From Deltaproteobacteria bacterium (GTDB lineage Bacteria > JAUYMQ01): DNA of 19,450 nucleotides. Of the stretch, positions 7,699 through 14,629 are shown one piece after another. The first letter of the stretch is position 1. Every line of letters begins with the position of its first letter. The stretch spans positions 1-19,450 of the forward strand of contig JAUYMQ010000599.1 of assembly GCA_030698575.1 (NCBI GenBank). Direction: 5' to 3'. The notes beneath the pieces are model-generated. The model was not told the DNA's origin, did not search any database, and was given only the letters and a program-made list of their open reading frames with translations. A program made the position numbers and the translations under genes.

Positions 7699-8382
7699 GT
7701 GATTCCCATCAAGGACGAGAACCCGAGCCGTTCCGCGCCGATCGTCACGGTGATCCTGATCGTCGTGAACGTCGCCGTCTACCTCTGGCAGGCGTCAGTG
7801 GGCCCGGAAGAGGAGTACGGAATCCTCCGCTGGGGGCTCACGCCGATCGAGCTCCGCGGGCTTTTCACCTATGCGCACGGTTCCTTCAGCGCCCAGCCCA
7901 TCGTGACGCTCTTCAGCTCGATGTTCCTCCACGGCCACCTGCTTCACCTGGCGGGGAACATGCTCTTCCTCTGGATCTTCGGGAACAACGTGGAGGACAC
8001 GCTCGGCCATTTTCGCTTCGTGCTTTTCTATCTCATAACCGGGGTGGCCGGGGCGCTGACGCAGGTTTTCACGACGGCGGATCCGACGGTTTCGATGATC
8101 GGCGCGAGCGGGGCCATCTCGGGGGTGCTGGGCGCATACCTCGTGCTTCACCCCTTTGCGCGCATCGTCACCCTCGTGCCGCTCTTCTTCTACTTCACGG
8201 TCGTGCGCATTCCCGCTTTTTTCTTCCTCATCTTCTGGTTCCTTATCCAGATCCTGGGCGGCGTCGCGGCCCAGGGCGCCAAGGGCGGGGGTGTCGCCTT
8301 TCTCGCGCACGTCGGGGGCTTCGTCGCGGGGATTATCCTGGTGCGCCCGCTCGCCCGCCAGAAGATTCCGCGGGCGCGGTGA
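7699..8382 (+). CDS. Rhomboid-family intramembrane serine protease
   Basis: The protein is 227 residues with about six membrane segments. The rhomboid signatures are HGHLLHLAGNMLFLW (78-92), the catalytic GASGAISG with Ser137, and the partner His204 in FLAHVGG. It cleaves membrane proteins within or near their transmembrane helices; the substrate is unknown. The N-terminus MIPIKDENPS is the usual start of this bacterial subgroup, which supports GTG at 7699 even though no clear Shine-Dalgarno is visible. It stands alone, divergent from holB and convergent with the lipoprotein gene 39 bases away. Confidence 0.92.
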   Translation: MIPIKDENPSRSAPIVTVILIVVNVAVYLWQASVGPEEEYGILRWGLTPIELRGLFTYAHGSFSAQPIVTLFSSMFLHGHLLHLAGNMLFLWIFGNNVEDTLGHFRFVLFYLITGVAGALTQVFTTADPTVSMIGASGAISGVLGAYLVLHPFARIVTLVPLFFYFTVVRIPAFFFLIFWFLIQILGGVAAQGAKGGGVAFLAHVGGFVAGIILVRPLARQKIPRAR

Positions 8383-8421
8383 ATCCTGCGCTGGCGCTGA
8401 TAGCCTCCGGGCCGGGCCCGA

Positions 8422-9195
8422 TCACGGCTTCGCGGTCTCCTTCGTTCTGTCGATCACCTTGAAATCCTTCGGGATCGTGAACGGCTGCTCGGGCAGCTTC
8501 TCGTTGACCTTGAAAACGGTCGGCTCGATGGTGTCCTTTACCTCGGTGCCGCGCCAGTTCGACACGAGGATGTTCTTAACGCCGATGTCGCCGTACGTCC
8601 AGATCTCGGAGGTGCCATCAGCGATCGGGATGACGTAGTGCTTTGTCTTGTGCCCCATCAGATCTTCCTCGGTGATGGTCGCCCCGATCTCGGTCAGCTC
8701 CTCGTCGGTGATGGTCACGAGCCGCTTTTGCAGTTCGGTCTTTTTCTCTTTCGAAAGATCGTCGCGCCGGATGAGGAAGCGCATCGTAGGCAGCCAGAAC
8801 TCGAAGCGCTGGGCGATGATCAGCGGCGCCATTTCCACCCTCGCCACGATGGCGCTCTTCAACGACGGTGCCATGGACGTCTGGACGCCTTCCACGTTGA
8901 AGTACGAGCCCTGATCATCGGACGTCCGGCCGGGGTCTCCGGGAATCTTCCGGACCATGTCGCGCACTCCCGCCATCCGCTTGTAAACGAGCGCGCCGTT
9001 CTCGAAAGTCTTTGTCTCGAGGAAGATCTGGCGCGTGCCCGTGATGTTGCCGTCGTAGGTCCACGTCACCTCGAGGGTCTTGAAATTGTAGCCCTCCGGC
9101 GCGCCGGAATAGGTCTCCCCGTTGCAGGCGACCAGGGTGACGGCGAGAAGGAATGGGATGAGCCGGTGAAGGCTGAAACGGGTGAGCCCGGGCAC
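8422..9195 (-). CDS. Lipoprotein of unknown function
   Basis: The product is 257 residues with signal and lipobox LVAC, Cys24 lipidated. I do not recognise the family with certainty. The mature part is beta-rich and mostly hydrophilic. The second half (HYVIPIADGTSEIWTYGDIG, then FTIPKDFKVID at the end) has the rhythm of LolA/DUF4412-like folds that wrap lipids, a weak resemblance only. A charged helix sits near 150-175. The GTG start at 9195 is supported by AAGGAG six to seven bases upstream, and a TTGACA promoter lies at 9280-9251. It is transcribed away from nrdJ's terminator on the same strand, so it appears to be its own unit. Confidence 0.75.
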   Translation of the reverse strand: MPGLTRFSLHRLIPFLLAVTLVACNGETYSGAPEGYNFKTLEVTWTYDGNITGTRQIFLETKTFENGALVYKRMAGVRDMVRKIPGDPGRTSDDQGSYFNVEGVQTSMAPSLKSAIVARVEMAPLIIAQRFEFWLPTMRFLIRRDDLSKEKKTELQKRLVTITDEELTEIGATITEEDLMGHKTKHYVIPIADGTSEIWTYGDIGVKNILVSNWRGTEVKDTIEPTVFKVNEKLPEQPFTIPKDFKVIDRTKETAKP

Positions 9196-9250
9196 GTTTT
9201 TCTCCTTGCGATAGTTGTTCTCCGGTCGCTCCTGGCGCCGGAAGCTCGTG

Positions 9251-9280
9251 ACGGTATCACCCGCCCTCGCGCACTGTCAA
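9251..9280 (-). promoter_or_regulatory. Predicted sigma70-type promoter of the unknown lipoprotein
   Basis: On the minus strand: -35 TTGACA (9280-9275), 18-base spacer, -10 TACCGT (9256-9251). The start would be near 9244, with a leader of about 48 bases before the GTG at 9195. Downstream of it is the AAGGAG ribosome site. Confidence 0.45.
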
Positions 9281-9315
9281 CGAAACCGCCCGAACACGCG
9301 CCGCGTTCGGAAAGA

Positions 9316-9345
9316 GAAAAGCCCCCTCGCGAGAGGAGGCTTTTC
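9316..9345 (-). terminator. Strong Rho-independent terminator of nrdJ
   Basis: A hairpin with GAAAAGCC/GGCTTTTC outer arms, one C-A mismatch (9324 with 9337), CCTC/GAGG inner arms and a GCGA-type tetraloop (9329-9332). On the minus strand it is followed by CTTTTCTCTTT. It begins 22 bases past the nrdJ stop. Because the flanks are A-rich on one side and T-rich on the other, it could work in both directions. Confidence 0.85.
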
Positions 9346-9367
9346 AAGGCTGGCGGACCCTGGAGCT

Positions 9368-11920
9368 TCAGCTGCAGTTCGAGAATCCGCAGTCGAAGCA
9401 GGTGGGCTCCTTGCAGCCGCTCACGAACTCGACGTTCGTGGAGTAGCACTGCGGGCAAGTCGCCGAGATGCTCGCGTCGCGAGCCGGCGCGGCGGCGGGC
9501 TTGGCGCTCGCCGAGGCGCCGTTCCCGTTGGCCTTCATGTGGCCGTGCTTGATCAGGTGATCGCGCAGGATCTGGCTGAGCGCGTAGGGGATCGACTCGA
9601 CCCGCTTGGGGCCGAACCCGATGGGGCGATCGCCCTTGACCGAGTTCAGGTGCTTCAGGATGCGCTCGGCTTTTCCGCCGGTCTCGAGATACTTCGAGAG
9701 AAGGATGCCGATGACCGCGGTGAGCCCGGCGATCTCGGTTCCGAGCGGCGGGATGTTGGCGAACACCCGGAAGGGCCCGCGCTCGTCGTAGATGATGTTG
9801 ACGTGCAGCGGCCCGTAGCCCGTCTCCTTCTCGTAGTATTCACTCGTGACGCCGTGTTCAGCCGAGGGACGCCGGGACGGTAGAGGCGCGGGCGCTTCAT
9901 CCGCCGCCTTCTTGCCGATGTTGAGCACTTGCTGGGTCTTCGATCCGTCCCGGTAGACGGTGAGCCCCTTCACGCCGAGGTCGTAGGCGAGGAGATAGCC
10001 CCGTGCGATCTCCTCCTTGGTGGTTTCCTGCGCGCAGTTGATGGTCTTCGAGACCGCGTTGTCCGTATGGTTCTGGAAGGCGGCCTGGACCGCGATGTGG
10101 TGCTCGAAGGATACGTCGTGGGCCGTGGAAAAAATGTCCTGCACGTGCTTGGGGATCTCGGGGATGCCCCTGACCGCCTTGTGGTTCTCGTCGATCTTCT
10201 TCCACAGCTCCGATTCTTCCAGGCCGAAGTAGTCGTTCGCCTCGGCCACCGCCTTGAAATGCGGGTTGACCTCCCAAAACGTGTCTTCCTCGGCGGGTGT
10301 CTGGCCCTTCTTCAGGGCATCTATGCCGCGGGCGTTGTAGCGCGTGTAGGCGACGGCGAAGAACGGCTCGATGCCCGAGCCCTGAAGGCCGGCGGCGATG
10401 GCGATGGTGCCCGTGGGTGCGATGGTGGTCCGTGCGCAGTTGCGCGGAAGAACGTGCTGGCCGCGGAAGTGCTTGCCCTCGGGATCGTAGATGGAGTTCT
10501 TCCAGTTCGGGAAGACCCCGCGGCTGGCGGCGAGTTCGACGCTTGCATCCAGGGCCGACTCGTTGATGAAGCCCATAACCTCCTCGGCTTTCTCGATGGC
10601 CCGCTCTGAATCGTAGGGAATGTCGAGCGCCACAAGCGTCTCGGCCCAGCCCATTACGCCCAGGCCGATCCTCCGGTTACCCTTCGCCATGAGCTCGATC
10701 TCGGGGACCGGGTAGTCGTTCAGTTCGATGACGTTGTCGAGAAAGTGAACGCAGCTGAAGACCGTCTCGCGCAGACGCGTCCAGTCGATGCTCGATCCGC
10801 CGTTGTAGCCGGTGACGAACTTGCTGAGGTTGATCGAGCCGAGATTGCATGGCTCGTTCGGCAGCAGCGGCTGCTCGCCGCAGGGGTTCGTCGCCTCGAT
10901 CTCGCCCAGTTGGGGCGTGGGATTCGAACCGGAGGCGTTGATGCGGTCGAGGACCACGTAGCCAGGGTCACCGCATTCCCAGGCGCACTCGGCCATGAGG
11001 TCGAACAGCTCCCGCGACGGCAGGCGCTTGACGACTTCGCCGGTGCGCGGGTTCCTGAGCTCGATATCCTCCCCCTTCTTGACGGAGTCCATGAAGGCCG
11101 CGTCGATCCCGACAGAGATGTTGAAGTTCTCGAGGACGGTGTTGTTGCGCGCGCGCTTCATCGTGATGAAGTCGATGATGTCGGGATGCCAGTAGGGGAG
11201 GATGGCCATGTTGGCGCCGCGCCGCGTGCCGCCCTGCTTCACCTGCTCGGTGGCGGCGTCGAAGATTTTCATGAAGCTCAGCGGACCCGAGGCGATGCCC
11301 TTGGTGCTCAGGACGGCGTCCTCGGCGGGGCGGATGCGGCCAAAGGAGAATCCGGTGCCGCCCCCGCTCTTGTGGATGAGCGCCTGGTTCTTCACGGCGC
11401 CGAAGATTCCCTCGATGGAGTCGGGAACGGGAAGCACGTAGCAGGCTGAAAGCTGCTGCAGCTCCCGGCCGGCGTTCATGAGCGTCGGGGAGTTCGGCAG
11501 GAACTCGAAGCGCGCCATCAGCCGGTAGAACTTCAACTCCGTCTCGCGGACGACGTCGGCCGCGGCGGGATCCTCGGATGCCACCCTGTAAAGGTTGGTC
11601 ATCAGCTTCTTGAAGTTCGACACACGCTCCCGGTAACCGTGCATCTCGTGGTGGATGAGGAGCATCTCGACGGTCTCGCCGCCGCCGGCCTCTTTCCTGT
11701 CGATGTGATGGCTCACCCCTTCGAGGATCGCCGGCCGGAACCGCGCATCGTGAAGCAGCTCGCCAAGCGCGATGTTGCGCGCCACGTTCAGAAGCCAGGC
11801 CTCGGGTGATTTCGCATCTTTCAGGTACTTGTCGTTGATGACCTTGCGCTGGTTTTCCGTGAGCTGGAGGCTTTCAACCGACCCGGAAGTGTCGACATGC
11901 GTGGTTCCCATGGGCTCCAT
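9368..11920 (-). CDS. nrdJ: B12-dependent (class II) ribonucleoside-diphosphate reductase
   Basis: It reduces ribonucleotides to deoxyribonucleotides using adenosylcobalamin, independent of oxygen. The 850-residue protein has the reductase barrel with Cys160 (LSACYVLP), the active loop NPCGEQ (345-350: Asn345, Cys347, Glu349), ARTTIAPTGTIA in the C-terminal half of the barrel, a TSCPD domain (about 693-785) and a Cys-rich tail (Cys822, 825, 836, 841, 844, 849) that should hold metal and/or shuttle electrons. An Ala/Lys-rich linker precedes the tail. I prefer ATG 11920, five bases after AAAGG; a GTG at 11971 would add 17 poorly conserved residues. It is a single-gene unit with its own terminator and a regulated promoter at 12180-12248. 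Confidence 0.95.
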   Translation of the reverse strand: MEPMGTTHVDTSGSVESLQLTENQRKVINDKYLKDAKSPEAWLLNVARNIALGELLHDARFRPAILEGVSHHIDRKEAGGGETVEMLLIHHEMHGYRERVSNFKKLMTNLYRVASEDPAAADVVRETELKFYRLMARFEFLPNSPTLMNAGRELQQLSACYVLPVPDSIEGIFGAVKNQALIHKSGGGTGFSFGRIRPAEDAVLSTKGIASGPLSFMKIFDAATEQVKQGGTRRGANMAILPYWHPDIIDFITMKRARNNTVLENFNISVGIDAAFMDSVKKGEDIELRNPRTGEVVKRLPSRELFDLMAECAWECGDPGYVVLDRINASGSNPTPQLGEIEATNPCGEQPLLPNEPCNLGSINLSKFVTGYNGGSSIDWTRLRETVFSCVHFLDNVIELNDYPVPEIELMAKGNRRIGLGVMGWAETLVALDIPYDSERAIEKAEEVMGFINESALDASVELAASRGVFPNWKNSIYDPEGKHFRGQHVLPRNCARTTIAPTGTIAIAAGLQGSGIEPFFAVAYTRYNARGIDALKKGQTPAEEDTFWEVNPHFKAVAEANDYFGLEESELWKKIDENHKAVRGIPEIPKHVQDIFSTAHDVSFEHHIAVQAAFQNHTDNAVSKTINCAQETTKEEIARGYLLAYDLGVKGLTVYRDGSKTQQVLNIGKKAADEAPAPLPSRRPSAEHGVTSEYYEKETGYGPLHVNIIYDERGPFRVFANIPPLGTEIAGLTAVIGILLSKYLETGGKAERILKHLNSVKGDRPIGFGPKRVESIPYALSQILRDHLIKHGHMKANGNGASASAKPAAAPARDASISATCPQCYSTNVEFVSGCKEPTCFDCGFSNCS

Positions 11921-12214
11921 GATGACCTTTCCCCCCTGAACGTTGGCGGTTCCGTTTCCTGCCCGGGTCACGCTCCCCCCGCGGGATACGCGGCCTCTCC
12001 GCAGCCTAACTGCGCCCTGTGATCAGCCGCCCACGACCGTTCCCAGGGGGCGCCGGCAGGACTCGCCGGCACGGCTGAGCCCCGCAATAAGGGGAAAAGC
12101 CACCCCCGCCACGGCAGCTCGAGGCGCGCGTGGCTTGATCCGTCAGCATCGATAGGGAACGGGTCGGAAGGGGCTGTGACCCTTATATCTTGTAGGGGCG
12201 CCAGCCAGTACTCA
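11921..12214 (-). other. Long structured 5' leader of nrdJ
   Basis: If transcription starts near 12214, the nrdJ mRNA has about 290 untranslated bases. No open frame with a ribosome site is convincing here. It can fold: a hairpin GGCU-uuu-CCCC-(uuauugc)-GGGG-cuc-AGCC at 12101-12073 and a GCCGGC/GCCGGC hairpin at 12070-12052. I do not find the conserved B12-box pattern of a cobalamin riboswitch. Function is unknown. Confidence 0.45.
12180..12195. promoter_or_regulatory. NrdR-box-like site, downstream copy
   Basis: CCCTTATATCTTGTAG matches 10 of 16 positions of the NrdR palindrome ACACWAWATATWGTGT, including the central A-T-A-T and TTGT half. It shares ATCTTGTAG with the second site exactly 32 bp away. 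Paired boxes about three helical turns apart are the usual NrdR arrangement. It lies just downstream of the predicted nrdJ start. Confidence 0.55.
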
Positions 12215-12227
12215 CGACATCTTGTAG
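12212..12227. promoter_or_regulatory. NrdR-box-like site overlapping the nrdJ -10
   Basis: TCACGACATCTTGTAG matches 10 of 16 positions of the same palindrome, here with a good CAC...GTG half on one side. It overlaps the predicted -10 (12226-12221), where a bound NrdR would block RNA polymerase. Confidence 0.55.
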
Positions 12228-12248
12228 GCAGGCGGGAATGCCTGTCAA
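12221..12248 (-). promoter_or_regulatory. Predicted sigma70-type promoter of nrdJ
   Basis: On the minus strand: -35 TTGACA (12248-12243), 16-base spacer, -10 TACAAG (12226-12221). The start would be about 12214. The -10 lies inside the upstream NrdR-like box. Confidence 0.5.
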
Positions 12249-12272
12249 GAAGATTCGATCCGGGGTTGGACT

Positions 12273-12298
12273 AAAAATGTCACGGCGCCGGCCGGGGC
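12273..12298 (-). terminator. Possible terminator of mrp
   Basis: Just past the mrp stop (12305), the minus strand reads a GC-only stretch that can fold (CGGC-cggc-GCCG and alternatives) and then, five bases later, TTTTT (12277-12273). The stem is short, so this is tentative. It separates mrp from the nrdJ promoter. Confidence 0.4.
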
Positions 12299-12304
12299 CC
12301 GAAT

Positions 12305-13171
12305 CTAGGTGATGATCGGCAGCTCGAAGGGGGTGGCGCGGCGGATCTCTTCGAGGGGCGGGACCAGGCGCTCGGCGATGTCCCGGTAGAGCTTCGAGAC
12401 GGGGTGGTCGGGTTGGGCCGCCACGATGGGCGTTCCCGCGTCGCCGGCGGCGCGCACCGCCGGGTCGATGGGGATCTTGCCGAGGAAGGGAACGCCCAGC
12501 TCCTCCGCGCAGCGCTCGCCGCCGCCGGTGTCGAAGATGTCGGTTTCCTTGCCGCAGTGCGGGCAGCTGAAGGTGCTCATGTTCTCGATGATTCCCAGCA
12601 CGCGAACGTTCACCCGCTCGAACATCTTGAGCCCCTTGCGCGCGTCGATGAGTGCGACATCCTGCGGCGTGGTAACGATCACGGCGCCTGAAAGCGGCGC
12701 CAGCTGTGTGAGCGTCAACTGGGCATCGCCCGTTCCGGGCGGCAGATCGATGAGCAGATAGTCCAGCTCACCCCACAGCACGTCGCTCAGGAATTGCTGG
12801 ACGATGCCGTGGACCATGGGTCCCCGCCAGATGATCGGCGAGTCGTCATTGGTGAGAAAACCCATGGACACAAGCTTCAGGCCGTGGCGCTCGAGCGGCA
12901 CGAGCTTGCGCTCGGGCGTGACGGCGGGCGTCTTGTTGATGCCGAGCATGAGCGGGATGCTGGGGCCGTAGATGTCGGCGTCGAGGAGCCCGACGCGGCT
13001 CCCCCGGGCGGAGAGCGTCAGGGCGAGGTTGGTGGCCACCGTCGATTTTCCCACGCCGCCCTTGCCGCTCGCGATGGCCACGATGCTCTTGACCTCTTCG
13101 AGGATGCGGGCGGGGCGCGGAGCGGGCTTGGACGCGGGCCCGGACACAGGGTCAGAAACAGGGTCAGACAC
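12305..13171 (-). CDS. mrp: Mrp/ApbC/NBP35-family Fe-S cluster carrier P-loop ATPase
   Basis: The family carries and transfers [4Fe-4S] clusters. The deviant Walker A is SGKGGVGKST in VKSIVAIASGKGGVGKS, followed by LLDADIYGPSIPLMLG (switch I) and the cluster-binding CPHC pair in TFSCPHCGKETDIF. It lacks the N-terminal DUF59/MIP18 domain that many Mrp proteins have; instead it starts with a Pro/Ser/Ala-rich segment (SDPVSDPVSGPASKPAP). I place the start at GTG 13171 because GGAGG sits eight bases upstream (13184-13180); a TTG at 13237 would add 22 Pro-rich residues and has no ribosome site. At 288 residues it has the core length. It is divergent from moaDE. Confidence 0.92.
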   Translation of the reverse strand: MSDPVSDPVSGPASKPAPRPARILEEVKSIVAIASGKGGVGKSTVATNLALTLSARGSRVGLLDADIYGPSIPLMLGINKTPAVTPERKLVPLERHGLKLVSMGFLTNDDSPIIWRGPMVHGIVQQFLSDVLWGELDYLLIDLPPGTGDAQLTLTQLAPLSGAVIVTTPQDVALIDARKGLKMFERVNVRVLGIIENMSTFSCPHCGKETDIFDTGGGERCAEELGVPFLGKIPIDPAVRAAGDAGTPIVAAQPDHPVSKLYRDIAERLVPPLEEIRRATPFELPIIT

Positions 13172-13246
13172 GACGGGATCCTCCGGGAGCCAGGGCGCCG
13201 GGGCGATTGCGGGCCGCGGCGGGGGCGGATGGTGCAAGCGGGGGAG

Positions 13247-13275
13247 AGGGTAGGTGTGCCCCGGGGGGGTGTCAA
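13247..13275 (-). promoter_or_regulatory. Predicted sigma70-type promoter of mrp
   Basis: On the minus strand: -35 TTGACA (13275-13270), 17-base spacer, -10 TACCCT (13252-13247). The start would be near 13240, leaving a leader of about 69 bases to GTG 13171. Confidence 0.45.
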
Positions 13276-13278
13276 CCG

Positions 13279-13307
13279 CGGCGCCCGGACGTTGCGCCCG
13301 GGCGCCG
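13279..13307. repeat. 10-bp inverted repeat between mrp and moaDE promoters
   Basis: CGGCGCCCGG (13279-13288) and CCGGGCGCCG (13298-13307) are perfect arms around a 9-base centre. It sits four bases upstream of the mrp -35 and 25 bases upstream of the moaDE -35. It could be an operator shared by both genes. As RNA it would form a very stable hairpin, but neither predicted transcript covers it. Confidence 0.6.
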
Positions 13308-13332
13308 TTGCGCCTGTGGCCCCGGGGCCGGC

Positions 13333-13361
13333 TTGAAAGGGCGGCGGCCCTGCGCCATTAT
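13333..13361 (+). promoter_or_regulatory. Predicted moaDE promoter, near-leaderless
   Basis: -35 TTGAAA (13333-13338), 17-base spacer, -10 CATTAT (13356-13361). The start would be at about 13367-13369, that is zero to three bases before the ATG at 13370, and there is no Shine-Dalgarno upstream of that ATG. Confidence 0.5.
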
Positions 13362-13369
13362 TCCTTCCC

Positions 13370-14038
13370 ATGAAGATCAAGGTGAAATTCTTCGCATCGC
13401 TCCGGGAGCGGGTGGGCGTTTCGGAGGCCGATCTCGAATGCCCGGACGGGACCTCCGTGGCGGGCCTGCGAGCCCGGCTCGCGGAGCGATACCGGCAGCC
13501 CGAGGCTTTCGCATCGACGCTCCTGGTTTCGGTGAACTGGGATCCGGCCGGAGAGGATCTCCTGCTGGCTGAGGGCGACGAGGTCGCGTTCCTCCCACCC
13601 ATGTCGGGGGGCGTGAATGGGGAGGGCGCCTTCTGGCTCTCCGAAACGCCGATCGACGCCGCGATGGTGGAAGAGAAGGTGCGGTGGGCCGGCTCCGGCG
13701 GAGTAGTCACCTTCCTCGGCGCCGTCCGCGCCGAATCGCGAGGCAAGAAGATAAGGCGCCTCGAGTACGAGGCGTACGGCGGCATGGCCGAGAAGAAGAT
13801 GCGGGAGATTGGCGAAGAGATGGCGCGTCGCTGGCCCGGCGTCCGCGTGGCCATCGCGCACCGCATCGGGGCGCTCGACGTCGGGGAGTTGGCTGTGGCG
13901 ATCGCGGTCGCGGCGCCGCACCGGGCCGAGGCCTTCGAAGCCTGTCGTTACGCCATCGACCGCCTGAAGGAAGTGGTTCCGATCTGGAAGAAAGAGATCG
14001 CCGAAGATGGCGCCTACTGGGTCGAGCCCCATGCCTGA
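13370..14038 (+). CDS. moaDE: MoaD-MoaE fusion (molybdopterin synthase, both subunits)
   Basis: Molybdopterin synthase puts two sulfurs on cPMP to make molybdopterin. Residues 1-81 are the ubiquitin-like MoaD (MKIKVKFFASLRERVG ... FLPPMSGG) ending in Gly80-Gly81. Residues 82-222 are MoaE, with VVTFLGAVR (112-120), PHRAEAFEACR (183-193) and the catalytic lysines Lys200 and Lys207 in DRLKEVVPIWKKE. The Gly-Gly that must carry the thiocarboxylate is internal, so activity needs either cleavage after Gly81 or another solution; the mycobacterial MoaX fusion is known to be cleaved at the equivalent place. It overlaps moaB by eight bases. The start is fixed by MoaD homology; no ribosome site is visible. 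Confidence 0.93.
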   Translation: MKIKVKFFASLRERVGVSEADLECPDGTSVAGLRARLAERYRQPEAFASTLLVSVNWDPAGEDLLLAEGDEVAFLPPMSGGVNGEGAFWLSETPIDAAMVEEKVRWAGSGGVVTFLGAVRAESRGKKIRRLEYEAYGGMAEKKMREIGEEMARRWPGVRVAIAHRIGALDVGELAVAIAVAAPHRAEAFEACRYAIDRLKEVVPIWKKEIAEDGAYWVEPHA

Positions 14039-14564
14039 TGAGCCGCGCAAGGCCCACGACCATCACCGCGAGACGTCTCCCCGCGACGCGCGCTGCTTCG
14101 TCCTGACGGTGAGCGACACGCGGGATCCCGATACCGATCGCTCGGGCCGGCTCATCGGGGAACTTGTGGAGGGGGCAGGGCTGCGCCTCTCGGGCGCGGA
14201 AATCGTTCCCGATGAACCGGCGCGCATTCGCGCCTCGATTGAAGCGAGGCTGGCCGATCCCGCGACCGACGTCATTCTCGTCACCGGTGGAACCGGAGTC
14301 GCCCCGCGGGACCGGACGGTGGAGGTCGTGCGGGAGCTTCTGGAACGCGAGCTTCCGGGCTTCGGGGAGATCTTCAGAATGCTGAGCTTTCGAGAGATAG
14401 GCGCCGCCGCCATGCTGTCACGGGCGCTGGCAGGCGTGGCGCGCGGGAAGGCCGTTTTTGCGCTCCCGGGCTCCGCCGACGCCGTGAAGCTCGCCATGAA
14501 CCAGATTATTCTGCCCGAAATCGGACACCTGCTTCGGGAACTCCGCAAGCAGGGGTCCGGCTAG
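14031..14564 (+). CDS. moaB: MoaB/Mog-type molybdopterin adenylyltransferase family protein
   Basis: The 177-residue protein is a single MoCF-biosynthesis domain: FVLTVSDTRDPDTDRSG, then the molybdopterin-binding VTGGTGVAPRDRTVE and the MoaB-type EIFRMLSFREIGAAAMLSRALAGV and VFALPGS...ILPEIGHLL. The family adenylylates molybdopterin before metal insertion; E. coli MoaB is dispensable while Mog works, so which step this one performs is inferred. I place the start at ATG 14031, inside the moaDE stop region (eight-base overlap); an ATG at 14007 would add eight residues. Translational coupling to moaDE is likely. The N-terminal 20 residues are His/Arg-rich and not part of the domain. Confidence 0.9.
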   Translation: MPDEPRKAHDHHRETSPRDARCFVLTVSDTRDPDTDRSGRLIGELVEGAGLRLSGAEIVPDEPARIRASIEARLADPATDVILVTGGTGVAPRDRTVEVVRELLERELPGFGEIFRMLSFREIGAAAMLSRALAGVARGKAVFALPGSADAVKLAMNQIILPEIGHLLRELRKQGSG

Positions 14565-14566
14565 CT

Positions 14567-14586
14567 CGCCCGTACGCACTCGGGCG
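14567..14586 (+). terminator. Weak hairpin after moaB
   Basis: CGCCCG (14567-14572) and CGGGCG (14581-14586) form a 6-bp stem with an 8-base loop, starting three bases after the moaB stop. No T-run follows, so it may be an attenuator or only an mRNA end stabiliser. Confidence 0.3.
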
Positions 14587-14629
14587 TGTGGCGGCGGATC
14601 TCAAGCGGTCTGTCGCAGGTGGGTGTTAC

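Noticed and set aside
6675-8462. Plus-strand open frame of 595 codons
   Set aside because: It runs antisense to holB and out of frame through the rhomboid gene, both well supported. No domain is visible.
11921-12300. Cobalamin riboswitch before nrdJ
   Set aside because: Searched by eye for the B12-box and the conserved core purine stretches on the minus strand. Not found, although other structure is present.
13279-13307. Terminator reading of the GC-only inverted repeat
   Set aside because: Neither predicted transcript includes it and no T-run follows on either strand; an operator role fits better.
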